Positions 45,143 to 53,994 of a DNA stretch of 64,000 nt are shown here, piece after piece. A program made the translations under genes and the position numbers. The notes under the pieces are model-generated. The model ran no database searches and had not been told where the DNA came from. It worked only from the letters and a program-made list of their open reading frames with translations. Every line of letters begins with the position of its first letter. Position 1 is the first letter of the stretch. The stretch covers positions 248,001-312,000 of the forward strand of contig JBFONV010000002.1 in assembly GCA_040779335.1 (NCBI GenBank). The letters are read 5' to 3'. Source of the DNA: JBFONV01 sp040779335. Lineage in GTDB: Bacteria > Pseudomonadota > Gammaproteobacteria > Enterobacterales > Alteromonadaceae.

Positions 45143-46354
45143 TTAAATATTGACCTTACGGATGAAAAAAGCTGAGCAAGCCGCTAGTATCGCCGCAATC
45201 AATAAACACGCCGCTAAGCCATATACTTGGAATAACCAGCCAGAGAGTATAGTGCCAAATAGTCGCCCTAAAGCATTAGCCATATAATAAAAGCCAACAT
45301 CCATCGACACACCATCTTCTTTTGCAAGCGCAATAATAGCGTAACTGTGCAATGAAGAATTGATTGCAAAAACAACACCGAAGATTAATAGTCCGAGTAC
45401 GACAATAGCACTAACATCGGCAAAATAATATTGAGAAACGCTCAAAATAGCCGTAAAAACGGCTAGTACAATCGCCCAGTTCGCGATACTTGATGCCGAG
45501 GTTTTTTGTTTGGCTACCAGGAGCATTTTCGGGGTGATGGATTGCACGATGCCGTAACCAATAATCCACACAGCCATGAATCCACCAACAAATTCATGTT
45601 GCCAGCCAAGTTGTTGCGATAAGTACACCGGTACGGCAATAACAAACCAGACATCGCGCGCAGCAAACAAAAACATTCTTGCCGCTGACAAATAATTAAG
45701 CGCTGCATTTTTAGAAAATATTTCTTTGAATTTTGGTTTGTTTTTTGCCTTGCCAATATCCTGCTTTAACAGCACTGAGCTTAACAATGCGACCACTAAT
45801 AGGGCTGAGGCCATCGCAATAAGAGAGAATTGAAAACCTAATACGGCCAGCAACATCGCACCAATAAAAAAGCCAACCCCTTTCAAGGTGTTTTTCGAGC
45901 CAGTCAACAGAGCCACCCAACGAAAAAGACTTGATTGCTGCTCCTTCGGTACTAAAGTTTTTATACTGCTTTTAGCACTCATTTTATTGAGATCTTTGGC
46001 AATACCTGACAGTGCTTGAGCCAGCATCACCCAAGCCACAGTCAAATACTCAGACGGCAAAGTTAGCATAGCCAAGGCAACCACCTGCATATACAAGCCG
46101 ATATGCATAGTTTTGTTTAGTCCGATGCGTGCCCCTAACCAGCCACCGATAAGGTTAGTAACAACACCAAAAAATTCGTAAAACAAAAACAACATAGCAA
46201 TCGCTATTGGGGTATACCCTAATTGATGAAAATACAGCACCACCAACATGCGCAGCGCACCATCAGTCAGTGTAAATGCCCAATAATTGCCAGTGATCAC
46301 CAGATATTGTTTAACGGCTACCGGTAGACCTGCCAGCTTAGAAATTAATGACAC
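45143..46354 (-). CDS. arsJ: Organoarsenical efflux MFS permease ArsJ
   Basis: ArsJ exports 1-arseno-3-phosphoglycerate, the unstable product that the partner GAPDH makes from arsenate. The 403 residues have about 12 membrane helices. The N-terminal GNYWAFTLTDGALRMLVVLY, FLFYEFFGVVTNLIGGWLGA and DLNKMSAKSSIK are ArsJ signatures. The gene lies 9 bases after the GAPDH gene. Confidence 0.95.
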   Translation of the reverse strand: MSLISKLAGLPVAVKQYLVITGNYWAFTLTDGALRMLVVLYFHQLGYTPIAIAMLFLFYEFFGVVTNLIGGWLGARIGLNKTMHIGLYMQVVALAMLTLPSEYLTVAWVMLAQALSGIAKDLNKMSAKSSIKTLVPKEQQSSLFRWVALLTGSKNTLKGVGFFIGAMLLAVLGFQFSLIAMASALLVVALLSSVLLKQDIGKAKNKPKFKEIFSKNAALNYLSAARMFLFAARDVWFVIAVPVYLSQQLGWQHEFVGGFMAVWIIGYGIVQSITPKMLLVAKQKTSASSIANWAIVLAVFTAILSVSQYYFADVSAIVVLGLLIFGVVFAINSSLHSYAIIALAKEDGVSMDVGFYYMANALGRLFGTILSGWLFQVYGLAACLLIAAILAACSAFFIRKVNI

Positions 46355-46363
46355 ACTAATAAC

Positions 46364-47371
46364 CTAAATAACACTCAAACCAACTTTACGCACTAGTTCT
46401 GCACTTCTGTTGGCGTATCCCCATTCATTGTCATACCACAGATACATCTTCAACTGGGTATCATTTACGACCATAGTTGATAAGGCGTCAACAATGACAG
46501 ATCTCGGATCCGTTTTATAATCAACCGAGACTAAAGGACGTTCTTCATAACCTAGTATTCCCTGAAGTTCACCTTGTGACGCCACTTCCATCAGTTTATT
46601 AATGTGTTCAACCGTTGTTGCTGCATTTAGTTCAAAGACACAATCGGTAATTGACGCATTTGCCAAAGGCACTCTAACTGCGTGACCATTAAGCTTCCCT
46701 TTAAGCTCAGGAAAGATATGAGTGATCGCCGTTGCTGAGCCCGTTGTTGTTGGGATCAAACTCAGTCCACAGGCGCGTGCTCTGCGTAGGTCTTTATGAG
46801 GCGCGTCTAAAATGGTTTGAGTATTGGTAATATCATGTATGGTGGTCATGCTGCCATGTTTGATGCCGATACTATCTTGCAATACCTTAACAACTGGTGC
46901 CAAACAATTGGTGGTGCAAGAGGCCGCGGTAACTATCGGGTGTTTTTCTTTGTCATAAAGGTCGTCATTAACCCCCATAACAACATTCAACACACCTTCT
47001 TCTTTCACGGGCGCAGTAACCACCACACGCTTAACCCCTTGTTGCAAATAGGCTTGTAATTTGTCTTTGGTTTTCATCTTTCCTGACGCTTCGACAACCA
47101 CGTCACATTCAGACCAATCGGTTTGTCCTATCTCATAATTTTGTGAAATCTGAATGTGTTTATCGCCCACGGTCATTAGATTATTTTGCCCGGTTGCTTG
47201 TTCTTTCCAGATACCATGCACCGAGTCAAAGTTCATCAGATGCGCTAAGGTCTGAGCATCGCCACCGGGATCATTTATCTGAACAAATTCAATTTCCGGC
47301 CAATGCCAAGCGGCTCGCATAATCAAGCGCCCCATACGACCAAATCCGTTTATACCTACTTTGATTTTCAT
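46364..47371 (-). CDS. ArsJ-associated glyceraldehyde-3-phosphate dehydrogenase
   Basis: This GAPDH paralogue should use arsenate in place of phosphate to form 1-arseno-3-phosphoglycerate for export. From ATG 47371, with GAGGAA just upstream, the product is 335 residues. It has the NAD motif INGFGRMGRL, the catalytic Cys in TAASCTTNCLAPV and the C-terminal WYDNEWGYANR. The open frame continues upstream through the end of arsR, but that part is not GAPDH-like. The arsR-gapdh-arsJ order fixes the role. Confidence 0.95.
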   Translation of the reverse strand: MKIKVGINGFGRMGRLIMRAAWHWPEIEFVQINDPGGDAQTLAHLMNFDSVHGIWKEQATGQNNLMTVGDKHIQISQNYEIGQTDWSECDVVVEASGKMKTKDKLQAYLQQGVKRVVVTAPVKEEGVLNVVMGVNDDLYDKEKHPIVTAASCTTNCLAPVVKVLQDSIGIKHGSMTTIHDITNTQTILDAPHKDLRRARACGLSLIPTTTGSATAITHIFPELKGKLNGHAVRVPLANASITDCVFELNAATTVEHINKLMEVASQGELQGILGYEERPLVSVDYKTDPRSVIVDALSTMVVNDTQLKMYLWYDNEWGYANRSAELVRKVGLSVI

Positions 47372-47390
47372 TGATATTTCCTCTAAAAAA

Positions 47391-47735
47391 TTAATCGCAA
47401 CATAACAATTTACGCTTAGGTCTATCGCCCATATTGTGTAAGCGCTCACTACAAGCTTTAATATAGAGGTGTTGTAGATCACACCCTTCTATAGCGTCTT
47501 TTTGCCAATGATTTAATTGTGGAGAAAGACGATAATAAATCCACTTCCCTTCAGGACGCGCTTCAACAATGTTTGCTTGGCGTAACAGAGCAATATGACG
47601 AGATATTTTAGGCTGAGACATTTGCAATGCATAGGTAAGCTCGCACACACATAATTCACTTTCCTGATTAAGTAAAAGTAAAATTTTCAGGCGCGTATCA
47701 TCAGCCAAACATTTGAAAAATTGAACGAGTGCCAT
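47391..47735 (-). CDS. arsR: ArsR-family arsenic-responsive repressor
   Basis: The 114-residue winged-helix repressor has the metalloid motif ELCVCEL (about residues 27-33), the recognition-helix region QMSQPKISRHIALLRQ and a Cys-Cys pair near the C-terminus (KLLCCD). As(III) binding should release it from the operator at 47740-47753. It is first in the operon with gapdh and arsJ. No Shine-Dalgarno sequence is visible before its ATG. Confidence 0.94.
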   Translation of the reverse strand: MALVQFFKCLADDTRLKILLLLNQESELCVCELTYALQMSQPKISRHIALLRQANIVEARPEGKWIYYRLSPQLNHWQKDAIEGCDLQHLYIKACSERLHNMGDRPKRKLLCCD

Positions 47736-47739
47736 AATA

Positions 47740-47753
47740 AATCATATATGATT
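47740..47753. promoter_or_regulatory. ArsR operator
   Basis: The perfect 14-bp palindrome AATCATATATGATT lies 4 bases upstream of the arsR ATG. Its core CATATATG is typical of ArsR-family arsenic operators. A second imperfect ATATAT tract lies just upstream. Confidence 0.65.
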
Positions 47754-47760
47754 TTCCATA

Positions 47761-47790
47761 TATATATTATTGTGCCAGAAATCGATGCAA
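47761..47790 (-). promoter_or_regulatory. Candidate ars operon promoter
   Basis: Minus strand TTGCAT (47785-47790), an 18-base spacer and TATATA (47761-47766) would place the start site over the ArsR operator. The leader would then be very short or absent, which fits the missing ribosome binding site of arsR. Confidence 0.5.
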
Positions 47791-47858
47791 ACTCAATCGA
47801 GAAATCATCTTTTTTGACGACAAAAAGCACTTAAACAACACGTGGTCGAGTTAACACC

Positions 47859-48698
47859 TTAAGTCTTATCGTTATGGGTGATCTCAAAGGCTTTGCTCGC
47901 TTCGCCTTTATAAAGACTGATATGAGGAAAGGGAATTTCAATGCCCAGATGATCGAAGGTCTTTTTAATCTCTTGGTACATTTCATTCTTTAAGGTTAAA
48001 AAATTCTCGCGTTTGGTCCAAACCGAAAATTGAATATCAACAGAGGAGCTGCCAAAGCCAGTTAGAATAAAAAGCGGGGCTGGTTCATCAAGACAAATAT
48101 GATTTTTTTCTGCTATTTGTATCAAAACCATGCGCACTTTTTCAATGTCCTCTTTATAGGCAATGCCAATTTTTAAATCAACTCGTCTGATAGGAAATTT
48201 TGTCAGGGTTGTTACCGCGCTTTTGATCATACTTTCGTTCGGTATCCTGACAAAAAGGTTGTCGAACGTGCGCAATTTTACCGACAATAAATCGATGGAA
48301 ATCACTTCACCGGTAATATCATTTACTCTAATAACATCCGTGATGGAAAACGGTCGTTCGATCATCAAAAATAAACCACTGATCAAATTTGATGCGGAAG
48401 TTTGTGACGCAAATCCTATCGCGACAGTCAATATGCCGGCCGCACCGAGAAAAATACTGAGATCAATGCCGATATGACTCAATGCAGAAACGGCAACTAA
48501 ACCAAATATAGTGTAAAATATCGCTCGCTTAAAAAATAATAACCCGTGAACTGACATCTTATGCTGAACAACTTTGCTCAAACCGGAACTGAGTATCCGT
48601 GCAAATATATAGCCGAGCATAACTAACAGTACAGCTTGAATAAGCACGTAAAAATGAGATGTTCTAAGCGATTCAACATAATCAATAATTTCAGTCAT
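47859..48698 (-). CDS. MscS-family mechanosensitive channel (first copy)
   Basis: This small-conductance tension-gated channel releases solutes on hypo-osmotic shock. The 279 residues have three N-terminal helices. The pore helix is FLGAAGILTVAIGFASQTSASNLISG, the pattern of MscS TM3. A beta domain follows, and the C-terminal domain ends IEIPFPHISL. It lies 13 bases after the DUF432-like gene and is co-transcribed with it. Confidence 0.93.
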   Translation of the reverse strand: MTEIIDYVESLRTSHFYVLIQAVLLVMLGYIFARILSSGLSKVVQHKMSVHGLLFFKRAIFYTIFGLVAVSALSHIGIDLSIFLGAAGILTVAIGFASQTSASNLISGLFLMIERPFSITDVIRVNDITGEVISIDLLSVKLRTFDNLFVRIPNESMIKSAVTTLTKFPIRRVDLKIGIAYKEDIEKVRMVLIQIAEKNHICLDEPAPLFILTGFGSSSVDIQFSVWTKRENFLTLKNEMYQEIKKTFDHLGIEIPFPHISLYKGEASKAFEITHNDKT

Positions 48699-48711
48699 TA
48701 TTTTTCTCTTT

Positions 48712-49500
48712 TTATGCGAATAAACTACTGATACTGCGAATTAATGCCCCTTCATCGATAACTTCTCGAGGCCGACTTATAAGCTTAGCGTCTTGTGCTT
48801 CTTTAGGGGCATCTTTATCTAATACTAATCTGACATCATCGTAATTATCTTCTCTTCGCACTGTAATTGCCGTAGTCCATAATTGGTAACTGTCATCACT
48901 AAATAAATGTAATAGTGTTACCGGAACATTTATCCGTTCAATTGTTAATGGTTTATTATGATTGTTGACCACAGTGATCGGTGTAATTGCCCGATGTGCT
49001 CTTCTTTCCAAATGAGTTAACTGGATACGTGCCGAAGTATATTTGGCATAGCATAACTGTCCATGTCGCGTCGAAGGGCCAAACCAAGAATCAGAGGGAC
49101 GCCAAAACGGCAAATCAAGTAAACGTGCTCGATTAGGCAAGGTTTCCGCGTAAAACCAAATGGGGGTACTAACAAACAACCGCGATTTTTCACCTGCTAA
49201 TAATGTTAACGGCGTCGCTGGTCTGGCAACAACAGAGCGGTCGGCCAACAAGGGCAAAATATTGACTTTGTCAGCGGTATTATGCTGTAGATGTCGACCA
49301 TAAACATCTTCAATGGCTAACTCGTCTGCGACAACATCGCAATCGACAGCAACGACGTCACTTTCCTCTCTAACTTCAAAATTCCAACTATTCCACTCAT
49401 TCTCGAGTCGCTTTAAAACAATTGAGCGTTCTCCCAAACGCCAGCGACGTTGCTGTTCTAGATCAAAAGAAAACTCCCCCCACCAAGCACTATCAGCCAT
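48712..49500 (-). CDS. DUF432-like protein, partner of MscS
   Basis: The 262-residue soluble protein has WWGEFSFDLEQQRRWRLGER at the start. WFYAETLPNRARLLDLPFWRPSDSWFGP lies in the middle, and the sequence is strongly beta and Trp/Arg-rich. It fits what I remember of DUF432, a family of archaeal and some bacterial proteins encoded beside MscS channels, but I could not check this. There is no signal peptide. The gene precedes mscS by 13 bases and is divergent from a Usp-like gene, pointing to osmotic or general stress. Confidence 0.7.
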   Translation of the reverse strand: MADSAWWGEFSFDLEQQRRWRLGERSIVLKRLENEWNSWNFEVREESDVVAVDCDVVADELAIEDVYGRHLQHNTADKVNILPLLADRSVVARPATPLTLLAGEKSRLFVSTPIWFYAETLPNRARLLDLPFWRPSDSWFGPSTRHGQLCYAKYTSARIQLTHLERRAHRAITPITVVNNHNKPLTIERINVPVTLLHLFSDDSYQLWTTAITVRREDNYDDVRLVLDKDAPKEAQDAKLISRPREVIDEGALIRSISSLFA

Positions 49501-49678
49501 TTTATTCTCTTATTCCATGTCTATTGTTCAAAGCAACCGCTTATGAGCACCTTTATGCTTAAATTTAGCTGGTATTTCAAGGAATAACAGCTTTGCATCC
49601 GCATATATTATGCTATCTTAATTATCATCATCGACATTTTCTTAATGTTCAATGCACTTTATGCCCAAGGAACAGCTT

Positions 49679-50515
49679 ATGACGACACTACACATAGTAT
49701 TGTCTGACATTGAATTATCGGGTGCTGTTATCGCTAAAATAGCACTACTACAACAACGTTATTCCGCTAAGTTAAACTGGTATATACATCATCATCCACG
49801 CTTATTAGATCGTATTTACTTTTCGGGTGAGTTAGCCTTCTTGTCGGAAAACATACAAAAAGATTATCAGCAAAAAATTAAAAAGCTCATTATTAAAATT
49901 AACAAATCATTTCAGCATAGCGAAACCTCAGTCATCCGGGAAAAGTATTGGGGAAATATCCTTGATCAGCAAGCCCATAAGCAAGATCCGAGGATAATCA
50001 TCAAGCCTCAAGCTGGTCTTTCGTCTGCAGCAAATCAATATATCAACAATAATAAGTCTTTAGTTTATCTACTAAATCAAGAGCAATGGCACTCTCACGG
50101 TAAAGTAGTTGGCGCTATCGATCCTTGCCATGAAGACGATGTTGATAATGAATCTGACACAAAGGTGCTAAAGTTTATGCAGGCATGGCAAGTTTATTCG
50201 AAGGACGAAAATTGGCGCTTAATTCATGCTATTAATATTCCTCCACTTTCTATTGAATATGAACGGCAAATCGAAAAAATTCACAAAGAACAAGTTTACC
50301 ACTTTGCCAAACGATTAAAATGTGCCACCGAACATTTAACTTTTGTTATGGGTACGCCAGAGCAAGCGTTGGTAACTTATGCAAGGAAAAACAAAGTAGA
50401 TATGACCGTTTTAGGTGCTAGAGCCCATACAACATTTGATAAATGGTTAAATGGCTCCACCATTTCGGCGCTTATTGAACATCAATCAATTGATCTGGTA
50501 TTACTCAATAACTAA
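49679..50515 (+). CDS. Universal stress protein (UspA-like), tandem-domain type
   Basis: ATG 49679 has an AAGGA site 7 bases upstream, giving 278 residues. An in-frame ATG at 49652 lacks one. The C-terminal domain has the Usp nucleotide loop VLGARAHTTFDKWLNGST. The usual G-x2-G-x9-G-S/T is kept except that the second Gly is Ala. The N-terminal half is a degenerate Usp domain (IVLSDIELSGAV...). It probably acts as a cytosolic ATP-binding stress factor. It is divergent from the DUF432-mscS pair. Confidence 0.8.
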   Translation: MTTLHIVLSDIELSGAVIAKIALLQQRYSAKLNWYIHHHPRLLDRIYFSGELAFLSENIQKDYQQKIKKLIIKINKSFQHSETSVIREKYWGNILDQQAHKQDPRIIIKPQAGLSSAANQYINNNKSLVYLLNQEQWHSHGKVVGAIDPCHEDDVDNESDTKVLKFMQAWQVYSKDENWRLIHAINIPPLSIEYERQIEKIHKEQVYHFAKRLKCATEHLTFVMGTPEQALVTYARKNKVDMTVLGARAHTTFDKWLNGSTISALIEHQSIDLVLLNN

Positions 50516-50534
50516 CACGACCTCAAAAAAAACA

Positions 50535-50575
50535 ACAAAAAAGACCATCAAAATTAATGTGTGAACAATGATGGT
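50535..50575 (-). terminator. Terminator of the rimK-corA-mscS-rimB-like operon
   Basis: Minus strand ACCATCA and TGATGGT form a 7-bp stem with a long loop, followed by a CTTTTTTG tail and another T-run. It lies 10 bases after the last gene of the run. Confidence 0.75.
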
Positions 50576-50584
50576 TCCAGACTA

Positions 50585-51022
50585 TCAATCATTTTCAAGC
50601 AAAAAATTAAACTCCGGATCAACAATCACCCTACCCACCATGGCTTCGCGTCCCAACAGCATTAAATAAGTCATTTGTGAGCGATCAGACAAGGTTATTT
50701 CGATTAACCAGCTTTGCTCTCCCAACATGATAGTGGTGTCAATGACATACCTGACTTGTTCGTGTCCGGTTGAACTTTTTATTCGCCGTTCTGCTTTAAC
50801 TTTTGCGCGACACCTAACAATAACTTCAACATGATGTACATCAGGATGAATATCAAACTCAATCCACTTTTGCGATTGCTCCATAATTTCATTGATATTA
50901 TCGACATGCAAAGACGAAGTTTGTGCGCCAGTATCAATTCTAACTTCTAAACCACTAATTTTTAATTCCGGTAAATCGCATTTTTCCAACGCGCCAACTT
51001 TCATTTTTTTAAGTGCTGTCAT
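50585..51022 (-). CDS. RimB-like retropepsin-fold protease (DUF785, ATP-dependent Zn protease family)
   Basis: The 145-residue protein has the aspartic-protease-like motif RIDTGAQTSSLH (Asp-Thr-Gly-Ala), with LMLLGREAM and VIVDPEFNFLL later, as in the DUF785/RimB family. In Pseudomonas, RimB is linked with RimK and thought to remove glutamate added to ribosomal protein S6. It ends the operon that begins with rimK, 35 bases after mscS. The protease activity is inferred from the family. Confidence 0.85.
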   Translation of the reverse strand: MTALKKMKVGALEKCDLPELKISGLEVRIDTGAQTSSLHVDNINEIMEQSQKWIEFDIHPDVHHVEVIVRCRAKVKAERRIKSSTGHEQVRYVIDTTIMLGEQSWLIEITLSDRSQMTYLMLLGREAMVGRVIVDPEFNFLLEND

Positions 51023-51057
51023 TTATTTTTACTCTCTATGATCATCCACCACTGCCA

Positions 51058-51939
51058 TTAGTCAGGCTGTTGTTTTGATACTGCAAGAACCGCTTCACTG
51101 CTGCGAAAATGTAAATCTCGCTGTGGAAAAGGTATCTCTATTTTATACTTTCTAAAGGCATCATCTATCGCCCATAGGTAATCAGACACCAATGCTGTCG
51201 GACGTTTAACTTGTTCGGGCTCAACCCACACTCCCAGCATAAAGTCGAGACTACTGTCACCAAACCCCGTCATCCAAACAGTAGGCTCTCTACCTGGCGC
51301 ATTTAGGGTATATTTTACATTGGCTGCCGCTTCAAGAATTGCTTTTTTCACTAACTCTTTGTCACTTCCATAAGCAACCCCCACCGCAATACGAAAACGA
51401 CGAATATTCTCTTCAAGTGTCCAGTTGGTCACCATGCCGCTAACTAAGTCTGCGTTAGGAATGAGGATATCGACATTATCATTGGTTCGAATGAGCGTCG
51501 CACGCATATGAATTTCAATAACTTCGCCGACGATTCCTGTACCAACTTCGATAAAGTCTCCAACCTTTAAACTTTTTTCCAGTAAGATTACCAGTCCAGA
51601 AACAAAATTATTAACCATGCCTTGCAGGCCAAGACCTATGCCTATGCCCAAAGCACTGGCAATAATCGCCAGCTCAGTCATCTTGACTCCCAAAGCCGTC
51701 AAAGCAACGAGGAGTCCGATAAATAAGACTAAATAATGAATAAAACGACCTATTACATAAAGTTGCGTCGGTGCGACCACACCACCTTTGCTAATTGCAA
51801 GCCGCTTAAAACCTTTTTGTAACAATTTCGATAATATTATGGTGAAGATAATAACGACAAAAAAGGAAATTAATTGCCCCAGTAACAGGGTAAATTCACC
51901 TATTTTCAGCAGTTCAATATCCAGCCAGGCTTTATTCAT
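51058..51939 (-). CDS. MscS-family mechanosensitive channel (second copy)
   Basis: The 293-residue channel has two hydrophobic helices before the pore helix ASALGIGIGLGLQGMVNNFVSG, then the beta domain and a C-terminal IEIPFPQRDLHFR. Sequence and pore pattern differ clearly from the first copy (47859-48698), so this is not a recent duplication. It sits 18 bases after corA, inside the rimK operon. Confidence 0.93.
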   Translation of the reverse strand: MNKAWLDIELLKIGEFTLLLGQLISFFVVIIFTIILSKLLQKGFKRLAISKGGVVAPTQLYVIGRFIHYLVLFIGLLVALTALGVKMTELAIIASALGIGIGLGLQGMVNNFVSGLVILLEKSLKVGDFIEVGTGIVGEVIEIHMRATLIRTNDNVDILIPNADLVSGMVTNWTLEENIRRFRIAVGVAYGSDKELVKKAILEAAANVKYTLNAPGREPTVWMTGFGDSSLDFMLGVWVEPEQVKRPTALVSDYLWAIDDAFRKYKIEIPFPQRDLHFRSSEAVLAVSKQQPD

Positions 51940-51957
51940 ATTTTGCTACCTATATAC

Positions 51958-52929
51958 CTATAACCAACGTTTCTTCTTAAATATCGTCAACAGTATCGCC
52001 GAAATAACTAGCATGACGCCCAATAAAATAAAATAACCATACTTAGCTTTGAGTTCGGGAATGTACTCAAAATTCATTCCATAGATCCCCGCTAAAAATG
52101 TCAGCGGCACAAATAAAGCGGTAATAACCGTTAATACCCGCATGGTCGCGTTAAGTTGATGGGAAGTAATCGACATATAGCCATTAATTAAATCGCCGCA
52201 AATATCATAATACATTTGTGACAGGCTCAGCAGTCTATCTAAACGTTCGCGTAAGTCATTGACAGTATGAACTTCTTTTTCAGTGATCAAATTTGTATAT
52301 TCATCATCAATATACGAATGTAAAGCCTCGCCCATACTGACATGATAATTAAAGGTTCGCCTAATTTTAACGAGCTGAGAACGGTATGCAGTAATTTGTC
52401 TCATCATTTTGTCTGTACCGCTACTTTGAAACTTATCTTCGATTTTCTCCAACTCCGCCTCAAAGGTGAACATCTCATTGAGATAAAAACCACAACTACA
52501 GTGGAATAGACGAATAGCCATGTGAATTGGACTACGTTTAAGGTATTTCTCACTGTTTAAATTAAATAAGCTATTAATGGCTAGAGAACTTTTCGGATGA
52601 CGGGTAATTAATATTCTCTTACCAATGAACATGCTAATTTGTAAATGTTCAAACTGTAGATTGTTATCTTGCGCGACAATACCTCGATAAAGCATAAAGA
52701 TATAATCATCAAATAATTCAATTTTAGGTGGATGGCGTTCTCTTAATGCGTCATCGATAGCCAAAGGGTGACAATTGAATGCTGTTAATAACGATTTTTC
52801 TTTTTCTGTGTCTACACTATCAAGATCAATCCACAATAAACTTTGCTCATTATCCTGCCAGTCACTGATAAGCTCTTCACCACCGATAACAGATTGCGTT
52901 GGTGAATTAATCAACATGCATTTTATCAT
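51958..52929 (-). CDS. corA: CorA-family magnesium/divalent cation channel
   Basis: CorA forms a pentameric Mg2+ (Co2+, Ni2+) channel. The C-terminal two-helix region has the signature YGMNFEYIPEL before the last helix and a basic KKKRW end. The large cytosolic N-terminus holds SVGEAL-type helices. ATG 52929 is chosen because GGAG stands 6 bases upstream, giving 323 residues. An in-frame ATG at 52941 is less likely. It follows the AspA-like gene in the rimK operon. Confidence 0.93.
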   Translation of the reverse strand: MIKCMLINSPTQSVIGGEELISDWQDNEQSLLWIDLDSVDTEKEKSLLTAFNCHPLAIDDALRERHPPKIELFDDYIFMLYRGIVAQDNNLQFEHLQISMFIGKRILITRHPKSSLAINSLFNLNSEKYLKRSPIHMAIRLFHCSCGFYLNEMFTFEAELEKIEDKFQSSGTDKMMRQITAYRSQLVKIRRTFNYHVSMGEALHSYIDDEYTNLITEKEVHTVNDLRERLDRLLSLSQMYYDICGDLINGYMSITSHQLNATMRVLTVITALFVPLTFLAGIYGMNFEYIPELKAKYGYFILLGVMLVISAILLTIFKKKRWL

Positions 52930-52983
52930 CACTTTCTCCATTTAAGTATTCAATACAACTGTTATCAATCAACGGTGTGTTAT

Positions 52984-53994
52984 TTATTCTGTATTAAATT
53001 CATCTTGCATCATTTCAATTTGCTCAGCTACTTCTTCGTGATCTTCAAAGTAAGCAATATGGAACATCGCTTCGCCTTCTTGTACCAAAGGAATATTTTG
53101 CTTACCGATAATAATGCCGGCGTATTTAGCGACAATGTTGGCAATCACTACGCCAAAAGGATTGCCTATTTCTGCCAATATGTCGCCACGGTTAACCAAG
53201 TCACCCAGCTGTTTTTTATCTTTGATAAATCCTGATGCCGATGCCCTTAACCACGCGCTATTTTTTGCAATAAACGGCTCTGTTGGGACCTTTTTCGATT
53301 TTTTTGGCCTTAACATCCCCAATTTACTCATGACATTTAGTACGCCTTTTACGCCAGCTTGTATAGAAAACTCGTCAAATCTTAATGCTTCTCCAGCTTC
53401 ATAGAGCAGTACTCGCGTTCCCTTCTCTGATGCAGCCTGCCTAAGTGAACCATCTCGAATATTGGCATTAAGCACAACAGGAACACCAAAAGCATTTGCT
53501 AATTCTAGCGTTTGTTCATCCTCCAAATTCGCTCTAATTTGCGGCAAGTTGCTTCTGTGTATAGCGCCGGTATGGAGATCTATACCAAAGTCACATTTTT
53601 CAACTATTTGTTTTAAAAACAGGTTGGCTACGCGCCCTGCCAAAGAAGACTTTTCAGAACCAGGGAAAGAGCGGTTTAAATCTCTCCTATCAGGCATATA
53701 ACGACTTTGACTTAACACGCCATAAACATTAACCACCGGCACCGCAATTAAAGTGCCTTTTAAACCCTTTAATGCTTTTGAGGTTATTAGGCGACGTATA
53801 ATTTCAATACCGTTAAGTTCATCGCCATGAATGGCCGCACTAATAAATAGCGTTGGCCCCTTGCTGCGACCACGTTGAATATGAATAGGCATTGAAATTT
53901 CAGTATCAGTATACAAACGCGCTACCGGTAACTCTATTTGACGAGTTTGTCCGGGTAAAATGTCAATTCCTGCAATGTTTATGGGGTCCATCAA
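52984..53994 (-). CDS. AstE/AspA-like zinc amidohydrolase (succinylglutamate desuccinylase/aspartoacylase family)
   Basis: Family members cleave N-acyl groups from glutamate or aspartate. The 336 residues show zinc ligands in AAIHGDELNGIE and DLHTGAIHR, substrate Arg motifs RYMPDRRDLNRSFPG, and the likely catalytic Glu in LLYEAGEALRFDE. Its ATG directly abuts the rimK stop (no gap), so the two are co-translated. The pairing with rimK suggests that it acts on a glutamylated product rather than in arginine catabolism. Confidence 0.88.
   Translation of the reverse strand: MMDPINIAGIDILPGQTRQIELPVARLYTDTEISMPIHIQRGRSKGPTLFISAAIHGDELNGIEIIRRLITSKALKGLKGTLIAVPVVNVYGVLSQSRYMPDRRDLNRSFPGSEKSSLAGRVANLFLKQIVEKCDFGIDLHTGAIHRSNLPQIRANLEDEQTLELANAFGVPVVLNANIRDGSLRQAASEKGTRVLLYEAGEALRFDEFSIQAGVKGVLNVMSKLGMLRPKKSKKVPTEPFIAKNSAWLRASASGFIKDKKQLGDLVNRGDILAEIGNPFGVVIANIVAKYAGIIIGKQNIPLVQEGEAMFHIAYFEDHEEVAEQIEMMQDEFNTE

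Noticed and set aside
46364..47482. Longer GAPDH frame overlapping arsR
   Set aside because: The upstream 37 residues are not GAPDH-like and lie antiparallel in reading frame to arsR coding sequence. GAGGAA marks the ATG at 47371.
47859..51939. Two MscS genes as a recent duplication
   Set aside because: The pore helices and flanking sequence differ strongly and each lies in a separate operon, so they are distant paralogues.
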